DNA of 64,000 bases from NCBI GenBank assembly GCA_015847255.1, contig JADLZK010002559.1:1-64000 (forward strand), read 5' to 3'. Origin of the DNA: Hyparrhenia diplandra (Eukaryota; Streptophyta; Magnoliopsida; Poales; Poaceae). The position numbers and the translations under genes were made by a program. The notes beneath the pieces were generated by a model. The model ran no database searches. It saw only the letters and a list, made by a program, of their open reading frames with translations, and was not told the DNA's origin. Every line of letters begins with the position of its first letter. The stretch's first letter is position 1. This document shows positions 1-10,355 of the stretch, piece after piece.

Positions 1-1729
1 CAACCTATATTGTCAAATATCTTACTCAAAATTCATCAATCATAAATTACGGGCACAAACGGCGTCACCACGCCCCAAAAACAATTTTTACGTGGAGGAT
101 CACATAGCAACCACGCTTAACCGGACCATGGGGCCACTCTCCCCATGTCTTCCCCGATAGGTCATTTGCCTACACCGCCATCTTGGTTCAAAATTATACC
201 TCAACCCAATGGGGTGTGGAATCAAGCCCATATCGACGTGTGGCGACTAAATATCGCGACTAGGTAGAAGGTCTATGAACCATCCTTAAGGAGGCGAGTA
301 TCTCTCCCCAAAGAATCCTCACGGCGATTCCCCGATGTGGTATTTAGGCTCTACCGCACTACCACCACTCACCTTTTGGTTGGGTTCATCTTATCATTAT
401 TATTCATCTTATTGGACAATCATGGCTATTATCATATATTAACAACATCTCATCAAATAATGGGGCACCTAGCCCCTTAATAATCTTGAGCACCTGACTC
501 CTCAAATAACTAGGCACCTAGCCCATCATCATCTCATAGTCGCATACGATAATAGCCCATGATCTCTCGTTTTCTTATTTAAACATCATTATCATTATTA
601 CTTAAGTAAAGGTCATGATTAGGGGGTAAGGACTTTCTTAGGAGGTTCTTACAAATTGGCACGACGTCGAACGTCTCCTAGCGCACTTCGGACGGATACT
701 CCTAATCGGGTTGTCGGAAAACTACCCGGGTACATCGATAGACCTAGCTCGAACTATGGCATACAAAGCAAGCATAGAACATTATGGTGGCAATAGGTTA
801 GATGCATAGAGCTAGATTTTTTAGATGAATTATGGAAGTCATTTCACGCTAAACGGAAGTTAAATTGCATGAGTTATGGATTTTATAATATTAATCCCTA
901 ATTAAATCATTAGGGTAATATTATAATAAAATTTTATCATGTAATAAAATATAACTAATTACATGATAAAAATTCTATAAATCAAATAATAAATTTACAA
1001 ATTTTCTAGGAATTTTTCTTGACACGGGAAAGTATACTTTTAATACTCTGTGGTACATACATCGGGTGCACCTAGCAACTAAATTAGTGTACACAGAATG
1101 CTCTATATACATGGTGCCACGTGGGTCTGGGTGGACGCCACGGCGACGCCACGTAAGCCCACATGGGTGACGGGATGCTCCGACTATAGCGGACGGGTAG
1201 AGCGACGTGGCGGTGTCGGGTTGGTCCCTTCTTGACGCCGTATCAGACGTGACGGTGACGTCGGACGTTTCCCGTCCGCCTCTTCCCAGCGGCGGCGTCC
1301 CGCCGGAGTTTCGTCGAATGCCCCCGCCCTTGCTCGGAAGCTCACCGCGAGGGGCTTGTGAGACTCCCCACCTCACCCCGGAGCTACCGTAGGTAATGGA
1401 GCGGGAGGGGAGGCATCCACCTCGGCGGCGGCGTGGGCGGCGGACTTCGGTGGTGGCGGCGCTTGGACAGTGGGCTACAGAGCACGACAGGGCAGAATAC
1501 TTGAGGCAAACGATAGGGGGGAATTGGGGAAACATACCCGCCGCCAATTTCGACCGAGGACGACCACGACGGCGGGGAACCCGCACCACAGCCGTGCGGC
1601 GGCGGCCGATTTGGGAAGAACTTCGGGCATCTCGACGTGGGGGGGAAAGAAGAAGGCGTGAGCACCCACGTTCCGGTCGTGGCGGAGCCTCGGGAGGGCC
1701 GGGTGGGGTCGATCGAGTGCCGGTGGGGG

Positions 1730-1737
1730 TATTTATA
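1730..1737 (-). promoter_or_regulatory. TATA box of the minus-strand LTR
   Basis: TATAAATA on the minus strand inside GC-rich DNA, the expected setting of an LTR promoter. Transcription would run leftwards. Confidence 0.45.
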
Positions 1738-2515
1738 GGCTCGCCGCCGTCTCCCGCCGGTGAGATATTTCTCGCGCCATTTTCTCCGGCAAGCGGTGTT
1801 GTGTCCGTGGGACCGACCAGTGGCGAGGTGCACGCCGGGTCCCATTCCAGCGGGCGGCTCACCGTGGTGTCACGTCTTCACCGGTCGCCCCCGCCCGGTC
1901 ATGGCGACCGGCACCCCAGTACCGGGTCCGCGATCCCGTGCTCGTGGATTCCGAGGACCGCGGCGCATGGTTCGTTTGAACTTTGGTTGTGTTCGCTTGC
2001 CTGCGCGACGCAGCTTGTCGCGGCGCTCATCCCTCATCTTCACCCCTCGCATGGTTGGCACCAGGCCCGGTCATGGCCGGCACCGCCGCGACGGGCAGCC
2101 GCCGACACAGGCGCTCCGATGTCATGATGGTGGCCGCTCGGACATGATGCGGCGTTCGGGCGCGGTCGGCAAGGGACTATGGTCTCGTCGTCATTAATGG
2201 TGGAACGGTACGACGGGGGGGGCAGTGTGGGCGGCGGCCAGAGCGTGCTCGCCGTCTTCAAGAGGAAAGATGACGACCGTGGCGGGTCCCAGCTTGTCGG
2301 CGGGGGGAAGAGAAGTGGGAAAGGGGCCGCCGCGGTGTTGGGCGATCTGTGGCGCTGCTGGGTCGACCCATGCGCAAGTGGCGGCGGGGAAGGAGGAAGG
2401 GCGGTGGCCGGGGAGAGAAATGAGCCCGTGAGCTCCTTCTACACATCGCCTTTTCTTTTCTCTATTTTCCCTTTTCTTTTCTTCTCCTTTCTTTTATTTC
2501 TTTCCCTCATTATTT

Positions 2516-2760
2516 CATGTGTGTAGGTGCATATATTGTAAATATTTACACAAGCACTTATATATATTCCCATGATTTTCACTCATGAAAATATTTATTC
2601 CATTGTACTTGTGTAAATAAATGTATATATACACACATGTTTCCCGAACTCTATTATCTCATGTGTATTATATATATATATATATATTGTAAATATTTAT
2701 AGAAGCACACATATATTCTCATGACTTTTATTGTCAAGAATATTTATTTATTGTGCTCAT
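2516..2760. repeat. Diverged AT-rich tandem duplication with a TA run
   Basis: Two similar blocks, about 2516-2612 and 2659-2760, share the order: ATATTGTAAATATTTA, a short spacer with AAGCAC, a TATATATTC stretch and a CATGA-containing segment. A TA dinucleotide run lies at about 2668-2687. It sits within the inferred U3 of the minus-strand LTR. Confidence 0.5.
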
Positions 2761-3074
2761 AAAAATATTCATATATATTTAGTACACACATATATATATT
2801 TAGCCGCTATATTATTATTCGAGAGAGAATTCGTAAATCATTTCTCATGCAATTACTTCCATAAATAAAATCTAGGACTTACCTTGCATCCCACGGTCAC
2901 CATAAGGTTCAACAAGCAACAAGCAAGGGTTCCTATTTTCTAGATGGTGAGAGTTTGAATGTAGGTTTTCAAAGGGGTTTCGTTTTTATCGGAAAGTAAA
3001 TCAAGTTTTAGTTGTAATTGAAAAGTTCAATTTTTAGTGATTTTTTAAAATAATGCAAAAACACAGGTGTTACA

Positions 3075-3139
3075 AGTGTCTTTGAAGATTTTTATTAGGC
3101 TATTCACCCCCACCCCCTCTAGCCATCTAGGACCTTACA
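3075..3139 (+). mobile_element. 3' end of a Copia LTR (truncated)
   Basis: The last 65 bases of a Copia LTR in sense orientation. The segment TTATTAGGCTATTCACCCCC and the CTAGCCATCTAGGACCTT that follows match the reverse complement of the sequence starting at 5458. The rest of this LTR is missing because the minus-strand Gypsy LTR ends at 3074. The LTR end is placed at 3139 (…CCTTACA), just before the primer-binding site. Confidence 0.7.
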
Positions 3140-3141
3140 AG

Positions 3142-3153
3142 TGGTATTAGAGT
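3142..3153 (+). promoter_or_regulatory. Degenerate Copia primer-binding site
   Basis: TGGTATTAGAGT differs from the usual Copia initiator-Met-tRNA primer-binding site TGGTATCAGAGC by C-to-T changes. It lies directly after the LTR end and 47 bases before the gag ATG. The changes look like decay of methylated cytosines. Confidence 0.7.
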
Positions 3154-3200
3154 CGTGGTCACCATTTTTTTGCAAGGCTTAACATCCTTTAGTGCAAAAT

Positions 3201-4225
3201 ATGGCTCATGTTGTGTTCAACCATGTTGGGGGAAAACCTCAGTTCTTTGATGGAGTCAAGAATTTTGATTATTGGAAGAGAACCATGAGGATGTACTTGG
3301 GATCAATCAATGACCAAGTATGGGATGTGAATGAGAACGACTTTGTCATCCTTGACCCTACCAATCTCACTCCCACCGATAAGTCCAACAAACAATGCAA
3401 CACAATGGCATTGAACATTCTCTACAACGGGATGGATGTCAAGGTGTTTGAAGGCATCAGGGACCTTGAGAGAGCAAGTGAAGTGTGGGAGAAGCTTTGT
3501 GAGACCTATGAGGGCACAAAGGTTGTGAAGAGTGCCAAGCTCTATACGCTCAAGAGTGAGTTTGAGAACTTCAAGATGAAGAAAGATGAGAGCATTTTAG
3601 ATATGTTCCATAGGCTTCAAGTGATAGTGAATGATCTCAAGCATTGGGTGTAAAGACTTTGGATCATGACTTTGGGCACATATTCTTGATGTGCCTGCCC
3701 AAGAAGTTTAGTGTGTTGAGAAAGATCTTGTTTAGAGGAGCATTGGACAGCATAACACCTAGTGAAGTGCTTGGTGAGGTCTTGACCGATGAGCAATGTG
3801 AGGCAAGTGATGATGAGAAAGAAGATGAAAAGAACAAGAAGGTTGTGGCCTTGCCACAACCTCATCCAAGGCAAAGGGCAAGGCTAAGGCACAACAAGAA
3901 GAAGTTGAGGAAGATATTGACTTGGATGAAATTGATCAAGAGTTTGCTATATTTGTGAGGAAATTTAGCAAGGTCTTGAAGAACAAGAGGATGGGACAAG
4001 GCTCAAGAAGAAGAAATGACTCATCCAAGGGAAATGATGAGCCAAGAACGTGCTTTGAGTGTGATAGCCCTTATCGTGTGATAGTCGATTGCCCAATCAA
4101 GAAAGAGAAAGAGAAGATGAGGGGATACAAGGGTAGCAAGACAAACAAGAAGAGCAACAACATGACATTCAAGAAGACCAATGATGGTGCTTTTGTTTGC
4201 TCTTGGGATAGTGATGGCTCCCCCG
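3201..4225 (+). pseudogene. Copia-type gag polyprotein, frameshifted and truncated
   Basis: The ATG at 3201 opens a gag of the SIRE/Maximus-like Copia class. The N-terminal part (to about residue 150) has the expected features: the early FFDGVKNFDYWKRTMRMYL segment, then the WEKLCETYEGT and LKSEFENFKM blocks of the UBN2/gag family. A TAA at 3651-3653 ends the frame, and the homologous sequence resumes in another frame from about 3644 (LPKKFSVLRKI) and again from about 3922. The region ends with a CCHC-like zinc knuckle at about 4060-4101 whose histidine position is arginine (C-X2-C-X4-R-X4-C). Homology stops near 4225. Protease, integrase, reverse transcriptase and RNase H are absent, so this is a dead 5' fragment. 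Confidence 0.8.
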
Positions 4226-5452
4226 TTGTTTTAACTAACTAAAAATGTTATAACTCACAAACCAAAAAACTAAATTAAATTCGATTATACTATTGAATTC
4301 CTTTTTAATAAATCATTCAAAACAAAATCTCATATGGATATATTTCGATAAAATTGCAGGTGAGCCCCACTAATGGTAGTTGTTATAGAGTAAAGTAAAA
4401 AAAAAAAAAAAAAAAAAAAGGGAAAAAGAAAGAAAAAGAATAGGAGGGTGATAGCAATATTCTAACTCCTAGATTTCTCCTTCATACCTGCGACAATGCG
4501 CGGGGAATCCACCTAGTTATACAATTCATGAGTTATGGGGAGTACATGAAAAAAAATAGATCAATCTAGGAGGACCTATACGGTTTCTCAACAATCAATA
4601 CAAAAAGGTATCTAGATTCAATTTGAAGAGCATTTGAAACCCAAGTTCTTAGGGTGAATGACCATGACTCTCTCCAACTAGTTGAGTTAGTTTTCATCCA
4701 TCTATGGAACTATTGTGCGAAACTATTTAAGCATTTATCTTTTGGTGTGAACGTAAAATGCTTAACCATTTATATTTTTGTGGAACAAAGTTCTCTATTT
4801 GTACAAATAGAATTTTCAATAAGTGCAGATATTATTTTAGGAGTGATTAGCTCCTATCCCGCTTGATGCATGTGCGGCAAACCTCTCAAACATTTCTCCC
4901 ATCCATATGTCACAAAGAATTGAAGTTCATTGTTTAAAAGGAGCAGTCAAAGTCATCTTAGCGATATGTATGTTTTAGATATATAAGAGAGAATTTTCTG
5001 CACGACAACATATCATGTGCAACCCGGCTTCAGTATGCAACCTATGCAACTCCAATTAAGGCCACAGGATCTGGACAACAACTACCACCACAGGAAACAC
5101 GAACTCAATCCATCCACCTGTCTTCCATCGAAACTACAACAACCACCACATCCATGAACTAAAAGACTGAGAACCCCGACGCTCTACCGAGATGACGAGA
5201 GACCACCACCAAGACTCCACAGAAAGAAAGAACCAACCAAATCTGAAGCTCCAATAAGGTTTCTAGATCCAGGGAACCGGCCAGCCTCACAAGGCCGGGT
5301 GGCTTAAACGACACCTAAGAAGTAACGGTGAGGTGGGAAAGAGCCAATAGTACCTTATTCCACCATGGTGACATCATCTCCACCTCACAACTATCACCGA
5401 GAAACCTAACCCTATAGTGGGGACCTAATCTTCACCGCTGGTGGGAGCACGA
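4226..5452. other. Unassigned non-coding DNA with a poly-A run
   Basis: Nothing recognisable as coding. Contains 23 consecutive A at 4397-4419, which could be the tail of an old retroposed fragment, and a slightly GC-richer stretch at 5040-5452 that was the target of the Copia LTR inserted at 5458. Confidence 0.5.
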
Positions 5453-6733
5453 GCCGCTGAAAGGTCCTAAATGGCTAGAGAGGGGGTGAATAGCCTAATA
5501 AAATTTCTACAAAATCACTAGAGCAACTTGTTAGTAAATAACAAAGCGTAAATGCGTTTGCTCTAGCTCTACTTGTCGGCAAGCCTCCTATTGACAATTC
5601 TAGTTGCTATAGTCTCTAATTCACACACAAAGGCTATATCTCTACTTTACCACTAGGTGAACAAGCTAAATTACTCTAGCAACTAAGCAAATCTACACAA
5701 GCTACACAAGCACAATATATATATCAAAGTAAATGCAAGGTAGAGAGGAGGTTTTATACCAATGTGTCGAGGTAAGTCAACCAATCACCGTAGGATGAAT
5801 ATCAATATGAGCAATGAAGCCAATCACCAATGGATGACAAGAGACACAAAGATTTAACCCGAAGTTCACTTGAGCACCCTCAAGCTAATCTCAGCAGCCG
5901 ACCTTCTCACGTGTGTGGGGCAAGGTGGAGCTCACTCCTAGCCAAGTGCCTTTAGGCTACTTGACCCAATGCAAATGAGAGGTACCCAAGATACGAGCAA
6001 TGTATTACTTGCACTTTGTCTTCCTGACGAGGAGTGTGTGATCCTCTCACAAATCATCGGAGGTGGCCAAGAACATTCACCTTCTCTTGCCAACGCCTCC
6101 ACCAATCACCAAGCCGGCTAGGAATGGTGCTCTCCAAGAGCAACAAGAAAACCACCGGCTCACAACGATCCCCAAGTGCCACTAGATGCAAAGATCAAAG
6201 CAAAGTGCACTTGAATCACCTCAACTCACTAGAATGATGCTCACAAGCAAGAGGAGTGAGGAGGAGAGTGTGTGCTCAGTTCTAGAGGTGTTAGGAATGA
6301 TTTCAAATGTCCAAGAGAGCTCCCAAAGCCGGCCAAACGTGTATATATAGCACCCATCACGAAATGTGGCCGTTGGGGGGCAAAACACGCTCAAATCAGC
6401 TGGATCGGGCCGCGCCCGGGACGGACTCACCGGTGAGTCCGGCCGATGGGTCCGGCCACAACCGACAAGCCGAAATTTGGTGAGCCCTCGAGTGCGTCCG
6501 GTCACCACGCGGCGCGTCCGGTCGTGCGTCCGTCGGCGGCGCGCCCGGCCGGACTTCAGCCGAAACCCCCGAAAACATGCTCTCTCGCGGACCCGCCACC
6601 GGTGCGCCCGGCCACTTTTTGCCCGCTTCCGGCCGCCATCCGAGCTAGAAAAATCCGTTGTTGTGTTGCCGTTCCTTTGCCTTTCCTTTGCTCCAAACCG
6701 ACTTCCGTCACTTGATTCTTGTTGCCGACACGT

Positions 6734-8232
6734 TGTTGACACCTATTATAGGATAAAATATATAGGCTATTAAAACTGAAGTAAGGGCTTAAAATGAATA
6801 TCAACATAGTATAGGGGCTTTACTGACATAATTCCATGAGTTTTGGTGATTTATATATTTTTCAGGGATTAAACAGAATATGCCCAAGAGTTTGCAAGCC
6901 ATACGACATAAAGACTTAGCCGTGAAGCAATCCAACTTGGAACCTACGCAAGAACATTCTAGAAGACACCAGAAGAGACGAGGCATTGGTCGGGGCCCAC
7001 TGGCGAGAGGGGCGAGGCGGCGCGCCTAGAGAAGAGGGCGGCCGCGCCCATGGGGCCCCTTGTCACCCTCGCCGACGTCGGGTTCCTAACCGCCATTGAG
7101 GAGCAATCCCGGCCCATCTATCAAGGTCGGTTGGATTCAAGGGCTATGGTGCATCCAATGGAAGACTCTAGAAGGCCCGGACACGAATTCGGCCCATCTA
7201 AGCCTATGTGCATTAGCATAATACATGGTGGAAGGGTTAGTACCACATTGCCTACGGAACTAGGAGGGAGGCCTGGAGACCCCTATATAACAAGACCACC
7301 TGCCCCCAGGGTGAAACCCTAATGAATTCTAATTGATTCCATTCATTATCTCTTGACCTGTTGGTCTTGGAGGTGTCTCAATGTGAGGACAACCTCTCCA
7401 CTAGAGAATTAGGGGTAGACTCTCTAATGTAGTAGATTAGCAACTAGAGAGTTAGGGAGAGCGGAGCTGTGCTCCGGTTCTAGAGATGTCTACAGAGTTT
7501 GGTATGTCTTGTATCCTTTCTTTGTAAGACTTATGATTCATATATTTATCTTCTCTATTTACTTCCATGTCTTTCATATATTTGGTTAAGTATAGTTGTT
7601 ATGCTATTGCATGGGATCTTCGCTCGTATTGAGGGCTCTAGTACGTTATTCATGGTAGCTAGAGTAGTAATCGATAGTGTAGACTTGGTGTCTAGGCTAT
7701 AGGTTACCTGAGGTTGCGCCCAAACCTACGGTTAGTTGTGGTAGCCCCAGGGGTGACAGCCCTGTCAGGCCGATGTAGTCCACCACGTATGGGTTGGTGT
7801 TTTGTAGAGCTTTTGGCAGCCTTCTCCCAACTACCTTCTCCCCAGTCTTTCTCGAGAGTTGGAAAGGATCTGTTGCTCCAAAGTGCATTAGTATGATTGC
7901 TATCATAGAACCTAAGTAGTAGAGACGTACATAGGAACCTAGATCTCTCCCGCTGTCCTCTTAATGTGCTACTACACATTTATCATTAGGAATTCTCTTG
8001 TGTGATTGATATTATTCATAACTCCTATCATTTATCATTTACCCCCTCACTTGAGTTGGTGGTTTGCTTAGTTAGTAGATGCATGATTGTGACTTATTAG
8101 ATTCTTTAGCCAACGCTTCCCCCGTGGATACGATACTCTAGAATACTCATCCTAGGGAAAAGCTACAATGGTAGGTATTATGTGCGCTTGCGGAATCCTT
8201 CATATTCTTTTAGCACTTAATAAATACCAACA
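6734..8232 (+). mobile_element. Gypsy-type solo LTR with perfect 5-bp duplication
   Basis: The element begins TGTTGACACC at 6734 and ends AATACCAACA at 8232, with inverted TGTTG/CAACA termini. It is flanked by CACGT on both sides (6729-6733 and 8233-8237). It is 1,499 bp long and non-coding. A plus-strand TATATAA at 7284-7290 followed by a long leader fits U3-R-U5 order. It sits inside the Copia LTR at 5458-8665, whose sequence rejoins cleanly when this element and one CACGT are removed. A diverged inverted relative lies at about 60310-60973. Assignment to Gypsy rests on LTR style only; no coding domain supports it. Confidence 0.88.
7284..7290 (+). promoter_or_regulatory. TATA box of the nested solo LTR
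   Basis: TATATAA after CCCC and before CAAGACC. The inverted relative keeps the same block (reverse complement near 60555), which supports it as the conserved LTR promoter. Confidence 0.5.
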
Positions 8233-8670
8233 CACGTCGAAGAACACCCCGACACCATGTGTTAGCATTTTGAAAATATTTTCCATCAAGTACGGAGTTA
8301 GCTCTCTAGGTTAGAATGCATGCAAATGATTTTGAACCTAGAGGCACATGAGGACCGATATGTACGATAGTTTTCCCCTCTTTATAGTACGGCTTATCGA
8401 TCCTATAATCACTCACACCCTCTATGGTGTCTTGAGTGTAAAATCAAAATGGCCCTATGATATACCTTTGCCTTGAGCCCATTTTGATCCTCGAAACACG
8501 CCAAGTCACGCACTTGATCATCAATTGGATCACCTCGACCCATCCACCATGACCACCATGCACCTACCTTGGCTTGACCAATCTCCAACTAAAACAAACA
8601 CTTAGCATAGAGAGATTAGTCCTAAGGATGTTACTAATTAGCCAAAACCAATCTAGAGATCTTCAGCTGC

Positions 8671-9285
8671 CCTCCTTTCGCCCCTCTCAACTGTAGCAGG
8701 AGAGGTTTTGAGAGAGGTTTCGAGAAAGAAGGAACTGACGGAACCCCGCCTATTTTTTTTCACCGGTGATTTTCCTAGCCTTCTCTGTATGCTCGATGAT
8801 GATGAAGTGATCGCATCACGGCGCCGGAGATAAGTTTTGAGGAATGGGCGTGTTTGATTTCAGCTCACGGAGGCCTAGGCGAGCCCGTGGGCTGCAACTG
8901 GCCTTCTTTGATTTGCTAAACCCACCACGGGGCTAGCCTCGCAGGCTGCAAATCAGTCTCTCACGAAACAAGGTTTGGGTTCGTCTTACAGCCCGACTGG
9001 GTCGTGTGAGCTGCAATCACCTCTGAGCCCGTGTCTCCCACACCGGTCCCTTTCTTCCACAGAGACGGCCGTAAGGCGGGCGGGCGTGGTGCCACGACAC
9101 CTGCGGCTCCAGAACGCATGTTCACCGCGCGTCCTTCATGACAGGGTAAAGCGGCGGCTCCTCCTAGACATTCTTGCAGTCGCTATAGATGAGGGAAGGC
9201 CGTGTGGAGCACTTCGTCCATGCTTTCCTCTTGCATCAAGTAATGACTCCAGTAATCTATGTAAACGGATTTTCAGACAAATCCG
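8671..9285. other. Unassigned DNA, moderately GC-rich
   Basis: Right flank of the Copia solo LTR. The stretch 8845-9230 has an open plus frame of about 130 codons but no recognisable domain. A GGGCGTGTTTGATTTCAGCTC at 8846 resembles a miniature-element terminus, but no partner end was found. Confidence 0.3.
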
Positions 9286-9289
9286 ACTA

Positions 9290-9540
9290 AATCCGTTTCA
9301 AATTGTAGTTCGTTTGACTTTTTCAACCCCAACTTTAACCATTCGTCTTATTCAAAATTTTGTGTAAAATATCACTTCTTTTTGTTGTGGATTGCTTTAT
9401 TAACAAATGGTCTTTAAGAATGACTTAAATTTGACTAGTTTTTTTTTTTTTTTTTTTTTTGCAATTGTTTTTGAATAAGACGAAAGTGATCAAACTTAAG
9501 GTCAAAAAGTCAAACAAACTATAATTTGAAAACGACTTTT
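9290..9540. mobile_element. Degenerate Stowaway-like miniature element with poly-T
   Basis: The interior matches, block by block, the elements at 36108-36338 and 28117-28333: a CAAATTGTAG-like left part, GACTTTTTCAACCCCAACTTTAACC, TGCTTTATTAACAAA, then GAATAAGACGA and AACTATAATTTGAAA on the right. The CTCCCTCC termini are eroded and no TA duplication can be placed. A 22-base T run lies at 9439-9460. Confidence 0.5.
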
Positions 9541-10136
9541 TATGAACATGTATCTCAATGCACACTTGTTTCCTAGATTTCTTAGATTGATTCAAGTTCA
9601 TAACTTTTTTTTGAATGTTTGCAGCCGCTAGCTGATGGAGGGAAATCCAACGGAAGCGTGAAGACAAGCCCATTGGCTAGAGGCAAAGGACTAAAAGCAA
9701 TCAATCAAGAATGTTTTCTCATCTCAGCTATCAATTCTTTTAAAAAATCTTTAAGCGTTGTGCATATCTTAGCTCCATTTAAGTCATGCACATTGCAGGT
9801 GAGAGAATAGTCCAAAAGTGTAGTCCTTTCCCATAGGATTAGACCAGCTGGCAAAGACAAATGCATCTTTGCATTTTGACCATGTATCATATCACGATTA
9901 GACCACAATAGATTTACGGCTTGATAATATTTACCGGTTCATATGTTTATTGCAAGCTCCAACATTGTCATTCCACCACTATATATGATTTTTATTTGCG
10001 CATCGTTGGACGCCGGAAATAATCGCTTCGCTCATCTGCCTAGATAATCGCCCGCGGGCCGCGACAGAAGGCCGGACTTGGACACCGCGGTGGAACCGAC
10101 CCATGCGCCCCACCCGCGGAGCACGCTTGCACAACT
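9541..10136. other. Unassigned DNA upstream of the LINE
   Basis: No convincing gene. 10060-10136 is GC-rich and was the LINE insertion target. Confidence 0.3.
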
Positions 10137-10355
10137 GTTCAATAGAGTGGAAGTACGTGAAGTTCCCGACCTAAGGTTTCCTCGACCTAGGGTTTCCCGA
10201 CTCCTAGGCGATCAACGCCGGGAGGAATCAGAGCCATCGAAGTCGCCGCTCCTACCCGCAGATCGCCGGGCTGACTTAGGGGCTGCCTTTGCGTGGCTTC
10301 CCAGCCTTGGCAGGGCGTGGGGGACTGGTCACCAGTGGCTGATCGGATCGAGAAG

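Larger units (their letters stand above)
1..3074 (-). mobile_element. Gypsy-type LTR, minus strand, runs off the left edge
   Basis: Read on the minus strand, the element begins at 3074 with TGTAACACC, a start I associate with grass Gypsy LTRs. It continues through an AT-rich stretch, a GC-rich stretch (about 1130-2430) and the leader-like DNA at the left edge. A TATAAATA box on the minus strand at 1730-1737 fits the U3/R promoter of an LTR. No gag, protease, reverse transcriptase or integrase motif is visible. The GC-rich part is open in several frames on both strands, none resembling a protein I know. Inference: one long LTR, possibly with internal sequence at the far left. The outer end is outside the window, so the duplication cannot be tested. 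The right end cuts into a Copia LTR. Confidence 0.55.
5458..8665 (-). mobile_element. Copia solo LTR (antisense), interrupted by a nested LTR
   Basis: On the plus strand the element begins TGAAAGGTCC at 5458 and ends ATCTTCA at 8665, so in sense (minus) it runs TGAAGAT…ACCTTTCA with TG/CA ends. The sense 3' end matches the Copia LTR end at 3075-3139. Flanking pentamers are GCCGC (5453-5457) and GCTGC (8666-8670), one mismatch consistent with CpG decay. Removing the inserted 1,499-bp LTR and its 5-bp duplication leaves about 1,704 bp. A TATATATA stretch near 6341 lies where a minus-strand promoter is expected. No internal domain is present, so a solo LTR from unequal recombination is the simplest reading. 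Confidence 0.75.

Noticed and set aside
975..2526. Long overlapping open frames on both strands (up to 295 codons)
   Set aside because: They lie in a GC-rich LTR, overlap each other on opposite strands, have Arg/Pro/Gly-rich composition and no domain; composition explains them.
3075..5520. The Copia LTR end at 3075 and the LTR at 5458 as the two LTRs of one element around the gag
   Set aside because: They are in opposite orientations, and the LTR at 5458 has its own near-perfect pentamer duplication, so they are separate insertions.
7050..7322. Plus-strand frame of 90 codons
   Set aside because: Entirely inside the U3 of the solo LTR, ending at its TATA/leader region; no domain.
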